The notes: generated by a model not told the origin, from the sequence alone. A stretch of DNA of 64,000 nucleotides from Tubiluchus corallicola (GCA_030141605.1 JAQGDQ010000105.1:374001-438000); one strand, 5' to 3'. Shown: positions 35,590-46,888, numbered from the stretch's first letter. Program-made: numbers and translations.

Positions 35590-38500
35590 ATGTCACGCGT
35601 TTACGTGGAGAGTGAATTGCAGCAACTTACTGTACCTGTCTTAAAGCAGATAACTGTTGAACGTAAGCTAACTTTACCACAGGGTGCAAATAAGGCCGGA
35701 ATAATTGATATAATCATGAATGCACAAGGTAACCCTGTGACGACAGGTGAACCTAGTGTTAGACCGAAAGAAGTTGGAGGTGTGTCAAGCACACCGAGTG
35801 TGTTTGTTGCGCAGATGAGTGGGCGCAGACGTGTGTCTGATCAACTGTTAGCAACTCCCCCTCCTGCCGACCTTACCTTGCATTCTGCTATTAATGGTAA
35901 ACCTGCGGATGATGAGATGACAGAACGTTCAGTACCTCTTTACAATATTGAAAAGTTAAAGTTAGTAGAGCGCGAGAAAGAGCGTGAATGGGAACGGGAA
36001 CAGAAACGTGAAGAAAGGCGTGAACGTATGCAACGTGAAGAGAGAGAATGGGAACGTGAGCGTGAGGAACGCAGAGAACGAATGCAGAAAGAGCAGTATC
36101 AGTTTGAGTTGAAGCTTCGTGAGCTGGATGCCTCATCTCCAAGTCACGTGACACAGGTTCCTCCTCAATCACCTGATGGCATACTTACTACAACCGCATC
36201 TCGAATACCCCGTGTAAAGTTATCACGTGTTTTTACAGAGGGAACCGATGATCTGCATACTTTCTTACAGTGGTTTGAAGCAGTAGCCAAAGCTAATGGC
36301 CTTGAAGAGAAACACTTTGCTGCATCGCTGGGCCCAGCTTTATCCGGAAAAGCAGCCCAGGCTTTTCAACAAGTACCACTTGACAGCATGCAAGATTACA
36401 ATGTTTTAAGGAAGACTTTGTTAGCTGCCTATGTCCTCTCCAATGACATGTATCTTGAGCGTTTCCGCAAGATTACTCGGAGACCGGATGAAACATTCCG
36501 TCAGCTTTTTGTACGGCTTGATCGTGCCCTGCAAGAATGGCTGAAAGCCGAAGAAGCGTCCACCTTTGAGAACATTTGTGAACTGCTATGTATTGAGCAG
36601 GCCCTTACATTGATGCCCCGTGAAATGAGCATTTGGGTCAGGCAGCAAGGGCAGAAGACAATGGAAAAGGTGGCAGAGAAAGCTGATTTGTACATTGCTT
36701 CTAATGCATTAGGTACGGCTTCAAAACTTAAACAAATGCAACAACAGCGTGGAAATTCTAGGCCGGCAGTTTTTTCAAATGGTTCTGGAAAAAAGATGAA
36801 TAATGACGTCATGAAGAAGATACGCTGTTATACTTGTGGAGAACTTGGACACAAAAGGATCCAGTGCCCGAAACGCCCTAATTATGGTGAAACTAGTGGC
36901 AAGAGTAGAAATCCTAGTCGTCAATTCTTGGCCAAGACAGGAAATACCAGTCACTCTACCAGTTCACCTGCGGCTATGCCTGAGTGTGTGCCTGAGTCTG
37001 ATGAGTTTAGCTTTAAAGCTAAAATTAATGGTATCTGGATCGATGGTATAAGAGATTCTGGTGCTAGCGTGAGTTCGATCCAACCACGTTATGTCCGTCC
37101 AGAACAGTTTCTACAAAGTGAAAATTATACCAAAATTTGGTGTGTGCATGGCGATGCTAAAAATACACGTATAGCTGTCGTTGAGGTGGAATGTATGCTA
37201 GTTAATGGTAGATTGAGAGTGGCAGTGTCTGATAGTCTTCCTGTGCCCTTTTTGCTAGGTAATGATTACCGAACTGCTGTGACACCATTTAGCATTAAAC
37301 AGAGTTTTAGTACACCACCTAAGTCAGTTGATTTAGAATGTATCACACCTGAAAATTCAGATACGTCACATTGTTCTGATGAACTTGTGAGTGGAAATAT
37401 AAATGTCGCGAAACAAGCTGGTAATTCGAAAAAAGCTTTTGCTGTAACCCGATCAAAAGCAAAGCAGCTACAAGCAGAAGCTAAGAGTGAGAAAAAATTA
37501 CTAAGTAGTTTAAACGCTGATCAAAAAGCGGAAAAAAATATTGCATCTGGCGTAGATACTGCTAAAGCACAGCAACAGCAGCTGTTACAGCTTAGTAAAG
37601 AACAATTGCGGCAAGAACAGCGCGATGATGTTAGTTTGCGCAATTTACGTGATCACGCAGTCACAGAAACAGTAGCTCGTGCCCAAAGAAAGGGTTACTT
37701 CATTAAAGATGGGGTTTTATATTACCTGACACGTGAAAAGCGCGATGCTGAACCCCGCGAACTTTTGGTTGTACCCAAGTCTAGACGTTTGGCAGTCTTA
37801 TCTTTGGCACATGATGCGCACATGGCTGTTTTACAAGAATGTATTTGGCCTAGAGTTAAACGTTCAGTGATACAATATTGCCGCTCGTGTGTCCCATGTC
37901 AGAAAACGGCGAGAATTAAACGTTCTGATAAAGCAAAATTAAAGCCATTGTCCATACCTTCGATTGCATTTCGAACTATAGCCATGGATATTATTGGGCC
38001 TATGAAGAGAACACCCTCCGGGAATAAGTACGCGTTAGTAATAATAGATCATGCTACGAGGTACCCCGATTGCTACCCGCTGCCAAATATTGAAACCACT
38101 ACTGTTGTTAAAGCTTTATTGCAATACATATGTCGACACGGCATCCCGCGTGAGATTTTAGCCGACAGAGGTACTCAATTCACATCACAGTTAATCCATG
38201 ATTTAGAACAGGCCTTGGGTGTAAAGGGAATTTTCACTTCCCCATATAACCCACAGGGGAATGGGTTAACTGAGAGATTTAATGGCTCATTAAAATCCTG
38301 CATTTTAAAAGTCATGCAAAATGAGAAACATTTACCCTGGGATGAAACTATTCCGTTCATTTTATTTGCTTTCCGGGAAGTACCCCAAGAATCCACTGGG
38401 TATGCCCCATTTCAGTTAGTTTATGGTTTTCCCGTGCGTGGGCCTTTGGCTGCCCTAAAGGAACGTTGGGGCTCTGTAGAAGCTCCTAAGTGGGAGGAAA

Positions 38501-40404
38501 TTGATGATTACGTGACTCGCATAATTAACTCTGTAGAAGAGTCAACTGCTGATGCCCATGAAGCTCTGCAAAAAGCTAAAATATCACAGAAAAAGTGGTA
38601 TGATAAAACCACTTCAGAACGCTCGCTTGAAATAGGGCAAAAAGTTCTTGTTTTAATGCCTGAAGGTAGAAGCAAAATGCAAAAGCGCTATCGTGGCCCC
38701 TTTACAGTTGTTGATAAATTGTCTGATTGGACATATAAAATACATTTAGGAGGCAAAAGTGCACGCAAACGCGATACAAGAACATATCATATCAACATGT
38801 TGAAACCATTTGTTGAACGCGACGAGCACATGGTTTTGTTTGCAAAGTGTGAGGAATTTAGTACAACGTCACTAGACAGTGTTTTGTCTGAAGGTGGTTG
38901 TGGTAATGTGAAGATGGATGAGCAGGAGGAAAATGAGTGTTCATTGAAACTTCCTGAATATGCATTCCCGCCTTCTGCCTCACCCACCCAGTCTCTCAAT
39001 GATGTAGCATATGACTCTCATCTCAATGATGAGCAGATCGGTCACTTGGCAGCAGTACTTGCAGAATTTTCAGAGATGTTCACCGATCTTCCCGGGCGCA
39101 CTGAATTAGTTCAACATCGTATTACTCTAACAATTCCTACGCCAGTTAGACAGAGGCCATACCGAACTCCTCATGCTCGCAGAGAGGTTATCAGAAAAGA
39201 ATTAGAAGAGATGCAGAAATTACAAGTGATACGCAGATCTAATTCTGAATTTTCTTCACCAGTTGTCCTGGTACCAAAAGAAGACGCTGCATCAGGTTTT
39301 CGTTTCTGTATAGATTATAGGCTTTTAAATGCTCAAACGGCTTTCAATCACTATATCATGCCTCGGGTAGATGACATCGTGGACGGCATGCATGGCGCTC
39401 TGTGGATAACCACATTAGACCTTTCAAAGGCGTACTGGCAAATAAAACTCGCCGAAGAATCCCAAGCATACTCTGCTTTCGTTACAGAATTCGGAAAATT
39501 CGAATTCGTTGTGATGCCTTTTGGCCTTGTCAACAGTGCACAAACCTGTCAGAGCTTGGTAGACAGGGTGTTAGAAGCTGCAGAGGAATATGCCCACGGA
39601 TACATTGATGACATCATGATTAAATCAAACACTTGGCAATCCCATCTGCAACATATTCGGTTGGTATTAGCCCTGCTACGACGTGCTGGTCTTACACTTA
39701 AACCAAAGAAGTGCAACTTCGCCCAAACTGAGACCAAATTTCTCGGATATGTTGTTGGAAAGAATCGCTTACGCCCACAGGTCGAGAAGATTCAAAAGAT
39801 TCATGAAACCCCTCGTCCTCAGACCAAAAGACAAGTACGAGCTTTCCTCGGTTTAATCGGTTTTTATCGACGGTTTATTCCGATGTTTAGTTCTATTGCG
39901 GTACCCTTGTATGCACTGCTTGAGAAAAATGCTCCTGTACATGTTGACTGGAATGAAGAGTGTGAACGCAGCTTTATAGAACTGCGCACTGCACTGAACT
40001 CAGACACGGTGCTTCACTCACCTGATTTTTCGCAGAAATTTGTTCTAACAACTGATGCTTCATTTAGTGGTATTGGTGGAGTGCTGACACAAGTAAAGAG
40101 TGAGTTAGGTGAGGTGCCAATTACACATGTGAGCAGAAAGTTGACTACGTGTGAACGAAATTATAGTGTTGTGGAAATTGAGTTGTTGGCAGTAGTGTAT
40201 TCTGTATCTAAGTTACGTTACTACTTAGAAGGTCATGAGTTCATAGTACGAACTGACCAACGTAGTTTGCTAGCACTCCCATATATGAAGAGAAATAATC
40301 GCCGCCTTTGTACATGGGCGCTTACTTTGCAAGAATTCCACTTTACTGTAGAGAATATTGCTGGAAAAGATAATATTGTAGCAGATTCTCTTTCACGCCT
40401 ATGA
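35590..40404 (+). CDS. Gag-Pol polyprotein (1604 aa; gag-PR-IN-RT-RH)
   Basis: The open frame extends a little upstream (to 35581), but the first ATG, with A at -3, is at 35590. Approximate residues: 6-46 SAP-like; 121-180 charged Glu/Arg coiled coil; 215-372 capsid, whose second half (ELLCIEQALTLMPREMSIWV) resembles SCAN; 413-426 CCHC zinc knuckle; protease DSGAS at 489; integrase zinc-finger relic from 741; catalytic D800, D859, E895 (D,D35E); GPF at 1036; reverse transcriptase with D1277 and YIDD at 1338-1341; RNase H from D1489 to the ADSLSRL end. One continuous frame, no stop or frameshift between gag and pol. Oddity: the first part of the integrase HHCC finger is about ten residues short and seems to lack the second His, so integration may be impaired. 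Cleavage sites are not predictable by eye. Confidence 0.97.
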   Translation: MSRVYVESELQQLTVPVLKQITVERKLTLPQGANKAGIIDIIMNAQGNPVTTGEPSVRPKEVGGVSSTPSVFVAQMSGRRRVSDQLLATPPPADLTLHSAINGKPADDEMTERSVPLYNIEKLKLVEREKEREWEREQKREERRERMQREEREWEREREERRERMQKEQYQFELKLRELDASSPSHVTQVPPQSPDGILTTTASRIPRVKLSRVFTEGTDDLHTFLQWFEAVAKANGLEEKHFAASLGPALSGKAAQAFQQVPLDSMQDYNVLRKTLLAAYVLSNDMYLERFRKITRRPDETFRQLFVRLDRALQEWLKAEEASTFENICELLCIEQALTLMPREMSIWVRQQGQKTMEKVAEKADLYIASNALGTASKLKQMQQQRGNSRPAVFSNGSGKKMNNDVMKKIRCYTCGELGHKRIQCPKRPNYGETSGKSRNPSRQFLAKTGNTSHSTSSPAAMPECVPESDEFSFKAKINGIWIDGIRDSGASVSSIQPRYVRPEQFLQSENYTKIWCVHGDAKNTRIAVVEVECMLVNGRLRVAVSDSLPVPFLLGNDYRTAVTPFSIKQSFSTPPKSVDLECITPENSDTSHCSDELVSGNINVAKQAGNSKKAFAVTRSKAKQLQAEAKSEKKLLSSLNADQKAEKNIASGVDTAKAQQQQLLQLSKEQLRQEQRDDVSLRNLRDHAVTETVARAQRKGYFIKDGVLYYLTREKRDAEPRELLVVPKSRRLAVLSLAHDAHMAVLQECIWPRVKRSVIQYCRSCVPCQKTARIKRSDKAKLKPLSIPSIAFRTIAMDIIGPMKRTPSGNKYALVIIDHATRYPDCYPLPNIETTTVVKALLQYICRHGIPREILADRGTQFTSQLIHDLEQALGVKGIFTSPYNPQGNGLTERFNGSLKSCILKVMQNEKHLPWDETIPFILFAFREVPQESTGYAPFQLVYGFPVRGPLAALKERWGSVEAPKWEEIDDYVTRIINSVEESTADAHEALQKAKISQKKWYDKTTSERSLEIGQKVLVLMPEGRSKMQKRYRGPFTVVDKLSDWTYKIHLGGKSARKRDTRTYHINMLKPFVERDEHMVLFAKCEEFSTTSLDSVLSEGGCGNVKMDEQEENECSLKLPEYAFPPSASPTQSLNDVAYDSHLNDEQIGHLAAVLAEFSEMFTDLPGRTELVQHRITLTIPTPVRQRPYRTPHARREVIRKELEEMQKLQVIRRSNSEFSSPVVLVPKEDAASGFRFCIDYRLLNAQTAFNHYIMPRVDDIVDGMHGALWITTLDLSKAYWQIKLAEESQAYSAFVTEFGKFEFVVMPFGLVNSAQTCQSLVDRVLEAAEEYAHGYIDDIMIKSNTWQSHLQHIRLVLALLRRAGLTLKPKKCNFAQTETKFLGYVVGKNRLRPQVEKIQKIHETPRPQTKRQVRAFLGLIGFYRRFIPMFSSIAVPLYALLEKNAPVHVDWNEECERSFIELRTALNSDTVLHSPDFSQKFVLTTDASFSGIGGVLTQVKSELGEVPITHVSRKLTTCERNYSVVEIELLAVVYSVSKLRYYLEGHEFIVRTDQRSLLALPYMKRNNRRLCTWALTLQEFHFTVENIAGKDNIVADSLSRL

Positions 40405-40991
40405 GTGGATAATTCCAACCACTAAAGCCCAAGTTAGGTGATTAAAGATCACCCGTGACCAGTTTGAATTTTCTTTTACATTATATAAAGCCAATTCATT
40501 AGAAATGAATTAAAATAATAAAATTTTGTTGCGAAATTAGTTTAATGTATTCGCAATGCCATCTAGGAGTGGTAATAGAAAACATGTGTTGTTGTATTGT
40601 ATTATTTTAATCTTGTTAGGCTGGTTAATAGTAAAAGTATTTCTCCTTTGTTCAAAACAATACAGTGTTTTATTTTTAGTTTATTCATTTATGTTGAAAC
40701 CAAGATTTGAACCTTGCGTTGTATGCTTAAGAGTAAGTAAATACTGTCTTACCTAATATGTAATTATTTCATGAGCGAAGGAATTCACAAAGATTTGTTG
40801 ATGAAGACTGTGATTGAGTATTGCATTTTTTGTCATTGACATTAGTTATTTTTGTTCTATTATTGTGATGAATATGTATCATGATTTTTTGTGTAACTAG
40901 TTTATTGCCCTGACCTATTGTGTTAAAAGTCTTGATATCACATTTTAGTAAAAAAATTTGATGGATCAAGCTTTTGTAACGGAGGATGCTA
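40405..40991 (+). other. 3' untranslated part of the retrotransposon
   Basis: About 590 bp without an env-like frame; a 66-codon frame at 40556-40756 has one hydrophobic stretch but no known motif. It ends in a weak purine tract (GGAGGATG, 40981-40988) just before the 3' LTR, the likely plus-strand primer. Confidence 0.7.
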
Positions 40992-41996
40992 TGTGACGCT
41001 CAGGCTTATTTTAGGCCAGGTTATGTAACTAGTTCCTACTGTTATAATTCCACCATTAATTATTGTCAATTTTTATAAAAGAAGTTTAGTTAAACTGTTT
41101 AATGATATAAGGCTAGAAGCCAACTTGTTCTGAAATCAGATTTCACCTGTACATTCAATGATACTGTTTATGCATTACTACTATATCATGTGACTGAAGC
41201 CACGTAGACGAAATTTTGGCTGTTGAGTTCGCCCAGGTATTCCGCTTTAAGTTGTCGAGTTAAGCGGACGTTCTCATGTCATGAAATGATGGTTTAGTAG
41301 TAACGGTGCTCGTTTGTAGAAAAGCTATCTGTCTACCTGGTTACGACAGAGACGATAGTCGCATTTTTGCGATGATGCTTACCTGTTGCTGATTATATTT
41401 TCCTGACGCTGATGATACATCACTTACCAGTTGTCGATGATATCTGCTGCTGATGATACTTACCCGATTTACCTGACGTTGATGATACTGTCGTTGGTGC
41501 TTCCATGCTGATTACAAAATTGGTAATCCTTACCTTGCAACGAGTGCAGGAGCTTGGATGCTACCCCATTTTGGCGTCATATAAGTGGAGGCGTGTACAT
41601 CAGAAGTCGTCAAAGTTTGGAGACGTCGTCGTCCACGTAATCAGCTCCATCAAGAGGTAGTGTAGTCAACCGTTCTATGGTGCACCATTCCTTGATCAAG
41701 CCCCTGGTGAGGAGATGCTGCGGAATGGGAGCAGGAGAATAGTCGCTTGATGATGCCAAGACTGGACTGGTGAAAAACATTACGTTGTTCTTTCTCTTCT
41801 TAGCCGGCTTAATCTTTATTATTAACATTTGTCTTGTAATGTGTTTTGAAATATTCATTAAATTGTTATATTATTTTATTAATTCAGTGGTTTCTTCACA
41901 GTGTTTTCGACTAAGTGTTTTATTCTTTACCTAAGGGTTACACTTAAGTCACGAACCACATATTTACAATAACGGAACTTAGACTACATCGTCACA
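40992..41996 (+). repeat. 3' LTR (1005 bp)
   Basis: Starts TGTGACGC, ends GTCACA, same length as the 5' LTR, and supplies the sequence at the position of the four Ns there. Confidence 0.97.
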
Positions 41997-42001
41997 CTCA
42001 G
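41997..42001. repeat. 3' target-site duplication of the LTR retrotransposon
   Basis: CTCAG, identical to 34020-34024. Confidence 0.9.
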
Positions 42002-43788
42002 TAATAGCGTACTTACATGTAAAAGATACACTTTAATTACGTGCATACAGTTAATTTTATGGTCTCTTAAAAACTCCGCAGTAATTTGCCTACAGCTGTT
42101 TTTCTGCATAGAAGATTAATGCTCTGATGGCTGTAGAGTTCATCAAGAAGTGAAAATAAAATGTGTGACACAGACCTACATTTGCCTCCAGCAGAGCGCC
42201 AGGCCTGTAGATTTCAGCACCGCAAGCTCTCGACTTCAGTGCAGGGAAGCCACATTATCTACAAACGAGATCTTGTTATGGTAACCTAATCTAATTTTAG
42301 CCTCGCAGTGCAAATTTTGGCATAGACGACCTATTTTTGGTGCGGCAAATGAAGGCAGCCGAAAGGACGCCGGAAAAGAAAAACCTGTAGTCAGACAAAA
42401 ACTTCCGTTGCTAAGTGAGACGTTTCATAGATTTATAAGAACATTGATTTAAGTCTGAGAGACCAGTAATGCAGAGCAGATTTAGAAATTATGAAAGATT
42501 TTCGCACTGCTGACCCTGGATATTGGTTGCGGTTCAGCATACTTGCTCTGTTAGTACAGAAGGACTTCAAAACATAACACGTCATGAACTGAATACATGT
42601 AACATCATCAAACATTTGTAATTTAAAGTCAGCTGTTAGCGTTACAGCATAAATACAATGTTTCGCCATTGTATTTTATTCTTTGCCTTTTTGACTTTTA
42701 TTTTTTATATATAACAAAATATGAGAAGCTCAACCATTGTCCACTGTGAAAGCCACGTGCAATTCTTGTATCTTGATACCGCTAACCAACAGAGCACGTA
42801 AGCACTAACAGGCCTGTGTACTCTGACATACATGTATTAGGATTTTTAATCTTTTTTCCGTTGCATACTATGCTTTCTATTTCAAATTATAAAGCTTCAG
42901 AAAAAATGAAACTAAATAGTATTTCCAAGTAAAGCAATCATGGTTACGAAACGTGTGTTTATGCTTTTGGATATAAACCATTGGGGATATGTGATCTCTC
43001 GAAATTTTTCTTGCCAGTTTGAAAACACCTCTGGAAATTCTTATTGCAAATCACGAAGACACAAGAGTTTCTCCGGGTTTTTCTTGCACTATAAATTGTA
43101 AATTACAATGAATATAATTTATTATGAACTCTCAAGATATTCTAAGTAATCCAGTCAGTATGAGATCCATGTTCCGTTTCCGTTTTCGCCAAAGTGATCA
43201 CTATAGCAAATATTACCTGGCTTCCTATCTGTGTGGCATTAAGAGTAACTATTATCGACAAGCCATTACGTTCTGGTTACTAAAGCCATGCAATCACGCG
43301 CCAGCAAGCTTTATACACTGTTTATCTATTAGCGGCATCTGATTAAATTTATTTCCTGTTTGCCGACTAATACAGATTGGTCGATGTGTACATAAATCAC
43401 TTGTTTGTCAGATGATGACGGCCGTATTGCTTGACATATTTATAGTGCTCTATAAAAGTTATTCATGGTTTTGTGTTTTTAGTTCTGTGAAAAACTGCAT
43501 AAGTTCTAAAATAATATTCCAATAATGAAAAATCTAAACTTCAGTTAATTAAGATATTATAATAGTTGAGAAGAAAAGCGAACTTAGCAAACGACGACTG
43601 ACATATTCCCTCATTGAAAACGGCACTCAAAACGTACCATCAATTTCGCCCTTAGATCAACTATAGCTTTCTTTAAAATGTCGCACAGACTAATTATTAG
43701 CAGACATTGATTTAGTAACGATTGATTCGTGCCAGTTTCGTCTTTTTATTTATTGGTTTCTATATTTCACCATGCTAAATTTAAATAT
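42002..43788. other. Intergenic, nothing recognised
   Basis: No domain-bearing or spliced frame could be supported. Confidence 0.4.
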
Positions 43789-43825
43789 GCCTTTCTATTT
43801 ATTTATTTATTTATTTGTTTATTTA

Positions 43826-43909
<84 letters not shown>

Positions 43910-43951
43910 CTTCTTTCTCTATCTCTCCCTCTGTATCTATCTATCTATCTA

Positions 43952-43988
<37 letters not shown>

Positions 43989-44135
43989 ATGTATGTATGT
44001 ATGTATGTATGCCTGCCTGCCTGCCTGTCTGTCTATCTATCTATTTATCTACCTAACTATCTGTCTGTCTTTCTATCTACCTGTCCATTCCGCCATTAAT
44101 CTATCCGTCGATCCATCCATCCATCCATCCATTTT
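43789..44135. repeat. Composite microsatellite (TTTA, CTGT, CT, CTAT, TGTA, CTGC, CATC)
   Basis: About 345 bp of consecutive blocks: (TTTA)n, (CTGT)n, a long (CT)n with a few interruptions, (CTAT)n, (CTGT)n, (GTAT)n, (GCCT)n, mixed CTAT/CTGT, then (CATC)n. Three plus frames stay open through it and give artificial Leu/Ser/Cys/Val-rich proteins. Confidence 0.95.
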
Positions 44136-45534
44136 TCTTCTGTTATGCAGAGTGTATCGTAGTGCTATGTTATTACTTAAAAACCTGATTGGTGATGGGG
44201 GAAACGAATTCTTAAAATGAAAATAACTGACAGCACGCACGTAAATGAAAGACATAGCAGTTTATTCAATACAGTCATCTACAATGTTTAGACGATAACC
44301 TGGTTACGATCACGCAACAATCTCTACCTAATAAAAATGTAAACTATAAAATTAATATTGAGCTCCAGAAGTTCACTTTGTGAAAAGCAAACAAAAAATA
44401 CCAAATTGTAAACTTACAGATCGTGCAGTACATTGTCAAATTACAGAAAAAAGAAAGCTATGTTACTCCAACACAATTCATTCTCCAATTAAAGGCCGCG
44501 TATATTTATTAAGTAGATTGTTGCGTGATCGTGCCATGTTATGGTTTAAATATCGCAGATGACTGTGTTAGAGAATAAATAGCCATGTCTTTGCTTAAGT
44601 AGGTGTTGGCAGTTATCCTTACTTTAAGATTGTATCGTTTAACAATCAAAAACTATAAAAGTTGAAAAACATAATAAACGATAGCAACAGATGAAAGCAG
44701 ATTTTTGTTGATCTTTTCATTGTTTTTAACTGGATAGATCTAAGTCAAATGCCAATTTTTATTTTCTCTAAATTCCGCACTTCACAGGCTAGGATTTGTC
44801 GATATAATAATAATAATAATAATACACCAGTTCAGTACTTTCGATCTTAGGGCCAGGTGTCACGGTTGAAGCTCGCTATCAGGTTGGAGCTCACAATTAT
44901 CACGAGATTATTTTTAGGAGCTTTATTTTCCCCGCACGGTTGATAAGCGGGGGAGGAGATGCATCGCACAAATATATCCAGAAAATGAAAAGAATGGAAA
45001 CAATTTTGGCCAGAATTAGTGGCCGGTCATTTAAACTACCTACTGACGTACTAATGCTGATACTAATAAAACATCGCAAATTACATTCACAGCAGAAAGT
45101 ATTTTTAATTAACTAACAAATTAATAACTCGAACAAATTTTAAATTTATGGCGCAGCTGTTGCGTCTTAACCGCTTAAATTGGCTATTAATTAAACTCGA
45201 TTATTTCGCAACTGAACTAAAACTTCGAAGCTTACGGCGATTTGGAAATTGCGTGCTTTTGCAATACTAATAGGAAAATTGCAGGAAATATGTCACCCAC
45301 TCTTTCATTATCTTGTTAAAGCAAAAACAAAAAACCAAACGCAAATCCAATTCACAATAATTCTAATGCGAAAATAAGGAAATGTCAAACATAATTCAGT
45401 CGAAATAGGGGCTAGATTGGATTGCACAGGATTATGTGCAATCAAGTAACTATGTAAACCTGCAATCTTGCATGAGCTCTGTTATACCAAAAGAAAAAAC
45501 AGAAATGTGTATAATAACACTTGTGCAACTATAT
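44136..45534. other. Intergenic, nothing recognised
   Basis: Contains a short (ATA)n run near 44806-44822. No supportable gene. Confidence 0.4.
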
Positions 45535-45877
45535 GAAAATTTTTCATATTTCGAATGAAACAAGTCATATAGGGTGTATATGTACATTTGGTATTAAACG
45601 CATACATGTTCCTTGCCCATGTTTTCATTATTTTTGCCAATAGTCAACATCTTGAAAAATTATAATAGTACTTTTGAAATTATACAAAAATTTTTCGAAC
45701 ATCGAATTAAAGCAAGTCATATAGGGTGTATACGTACACTTCGTATACAGGTTCATAATATTAAAATTTCTAGATTTATTAAATTTCTGGATCGTCAATG
45801 TTTCTAGAGAAATTATATAAATTAGCAAAAATAATCAAAACATGAGCAAGGAACATGTATGCGCTTAATATCGTATT
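45535..45877. mobile_element. Small inverted-repeat (MITE-like) element with a duplicated segment
   Basis: The block from CGCATACATGTTCCTTGC (about 45599-45639) recurs as its reverse complement at about 45829-45867, with two mismatches over about 39 bp, and TTAA lies at both outer edges (45594, 45868). A second feature is a direct repeat: 'caagtcatatagggtgtat' at about 45561 and again at about 45714. No transposase frame. TTAA edges would fit a piggyBac-type target site but the terminal bases are not typical. Confidence 0.5.
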
Positions 45878-46888
45878 TACAATATACGCGTATGTAACGT
45901 AATAACCTGCAAAAACCAAAGATTATACCTAATCGATTAATGGGCTTTAATGTAATCACTGGATCGTCAAAGAAGAAACTTGGGATTCCCAACTCTGAAA
46001 CCAATTCGTATAACGTTTTCGCAATATAGTGATGTCACAAATATCTAGACCTAATACATAGAAAACAGGACAAACCATAAACTGTCTCCAATTCGCAATC
46101 GTTTGCGTCCTCACAGAGAGACTGCCAAAACCCTGACCAAAAAATTATACAGGGTCGTCCACAGAAAATCCCACAAAACTAAATCGCAGCCCTTTACCAT
46201 AGTAGAGGCATTTGTAAAAGAGATTGCGTGAATGCTATCCGAAATCTAGACTACTCGACCACCAACCCAAAACATCCATCCAAAAATGGTAGATTTTGCT
46301 CATTCCCGGAACACCGTGTAGAAAAACGTCTTAGCGGTGCTCCTTAGAAAGAGGAGAAAATGAGATATACAATGATGTGGACTTCTTTTACAAATGCCTC
46401 CTACAGCAGAATTAATGGTATGAGTTAATTTAGGCGAAAGGTTTTTTTCTGAGCGATCCCGTATTTGTGAGTCTACTCGGTAGTTAACATCCGTCGCCCT
46501 TTCTGTCAAAATTGCTGTTAGAAAACCACTGACGTGGCTTCATTACAGTGAGAAATCTCGATTCTCGATGCCAATGAGAAAAGCAACGACAAAAGCTGCC
46601 TGTTGATAAGTGACACCACGTGGTACGCCATGACGTGTGAAATAAGAATCTGCATTTTCATCTCAGTCGCCCGCAGCATCTGTTGTTGCATTAACGGATT
46701 CTGAAGCGGAAACGGGATTTTTCCATCAACTTTAATCGAGTAGTACCAACAATTGTATAGCCGTCATAAAGTACTCTTGGAGCATTGTTTGCAACCTACC
46801 TGGCTTCGCTCAATAATTACATTATTTAGCCCTGACTGCGCACATTAAAATAATCTGGCGTGGGTCATATTTCTATTATCCTAATGCT

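Larger units (their letters stand above)
34025..41996 (+). mobile_element. Full-length Gmr1-type Ty3/gypsy LTR retrotransposon
   Basis: A 7972-bp element with 1005-bp LTRs, TG...CA ends, a CTCAG target duplication, a tRNA-Leu-type primer site, a single gag-pol frame and a short purine tract before the 3' LTR. The pol order is protease, integrase, reverse transcriptase, RNase H. Integrase ahead of reverse transcriptase is the Ty1/copia order, but the protein motifs (D,D35E with a GPY/F module, YIDD) are Ty3/gypsy. This combination defines the Gmr1 group described from deuterostomes. Only two of about 1001 comparable LTR positions differ, so insertion was recent. No env-like frame follows pol. 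It sits in gene-poor DNA. Confidence 0.97.

Noticed and set aside
40556-40756. Envelope-like third frame of the retrotransposon
   Set aside because: Only 66 codons, no signal peptide/cleavage/glycoprotein features; insufficient for an env gene.
43729-44220. Three overlapping 94-163-codon Leu/Ser/Cys/Tyr-rich frames
   Set aside because: Translation of tetra- and dinucleotide repeats in all frames; no gene.
46193-46405. Transposon bounded by an inverted 17-mer
   Set aside because: The inverted match is short, no target duplication was found and no transposase motif lies in the 69-codon frame at 46300-46509.
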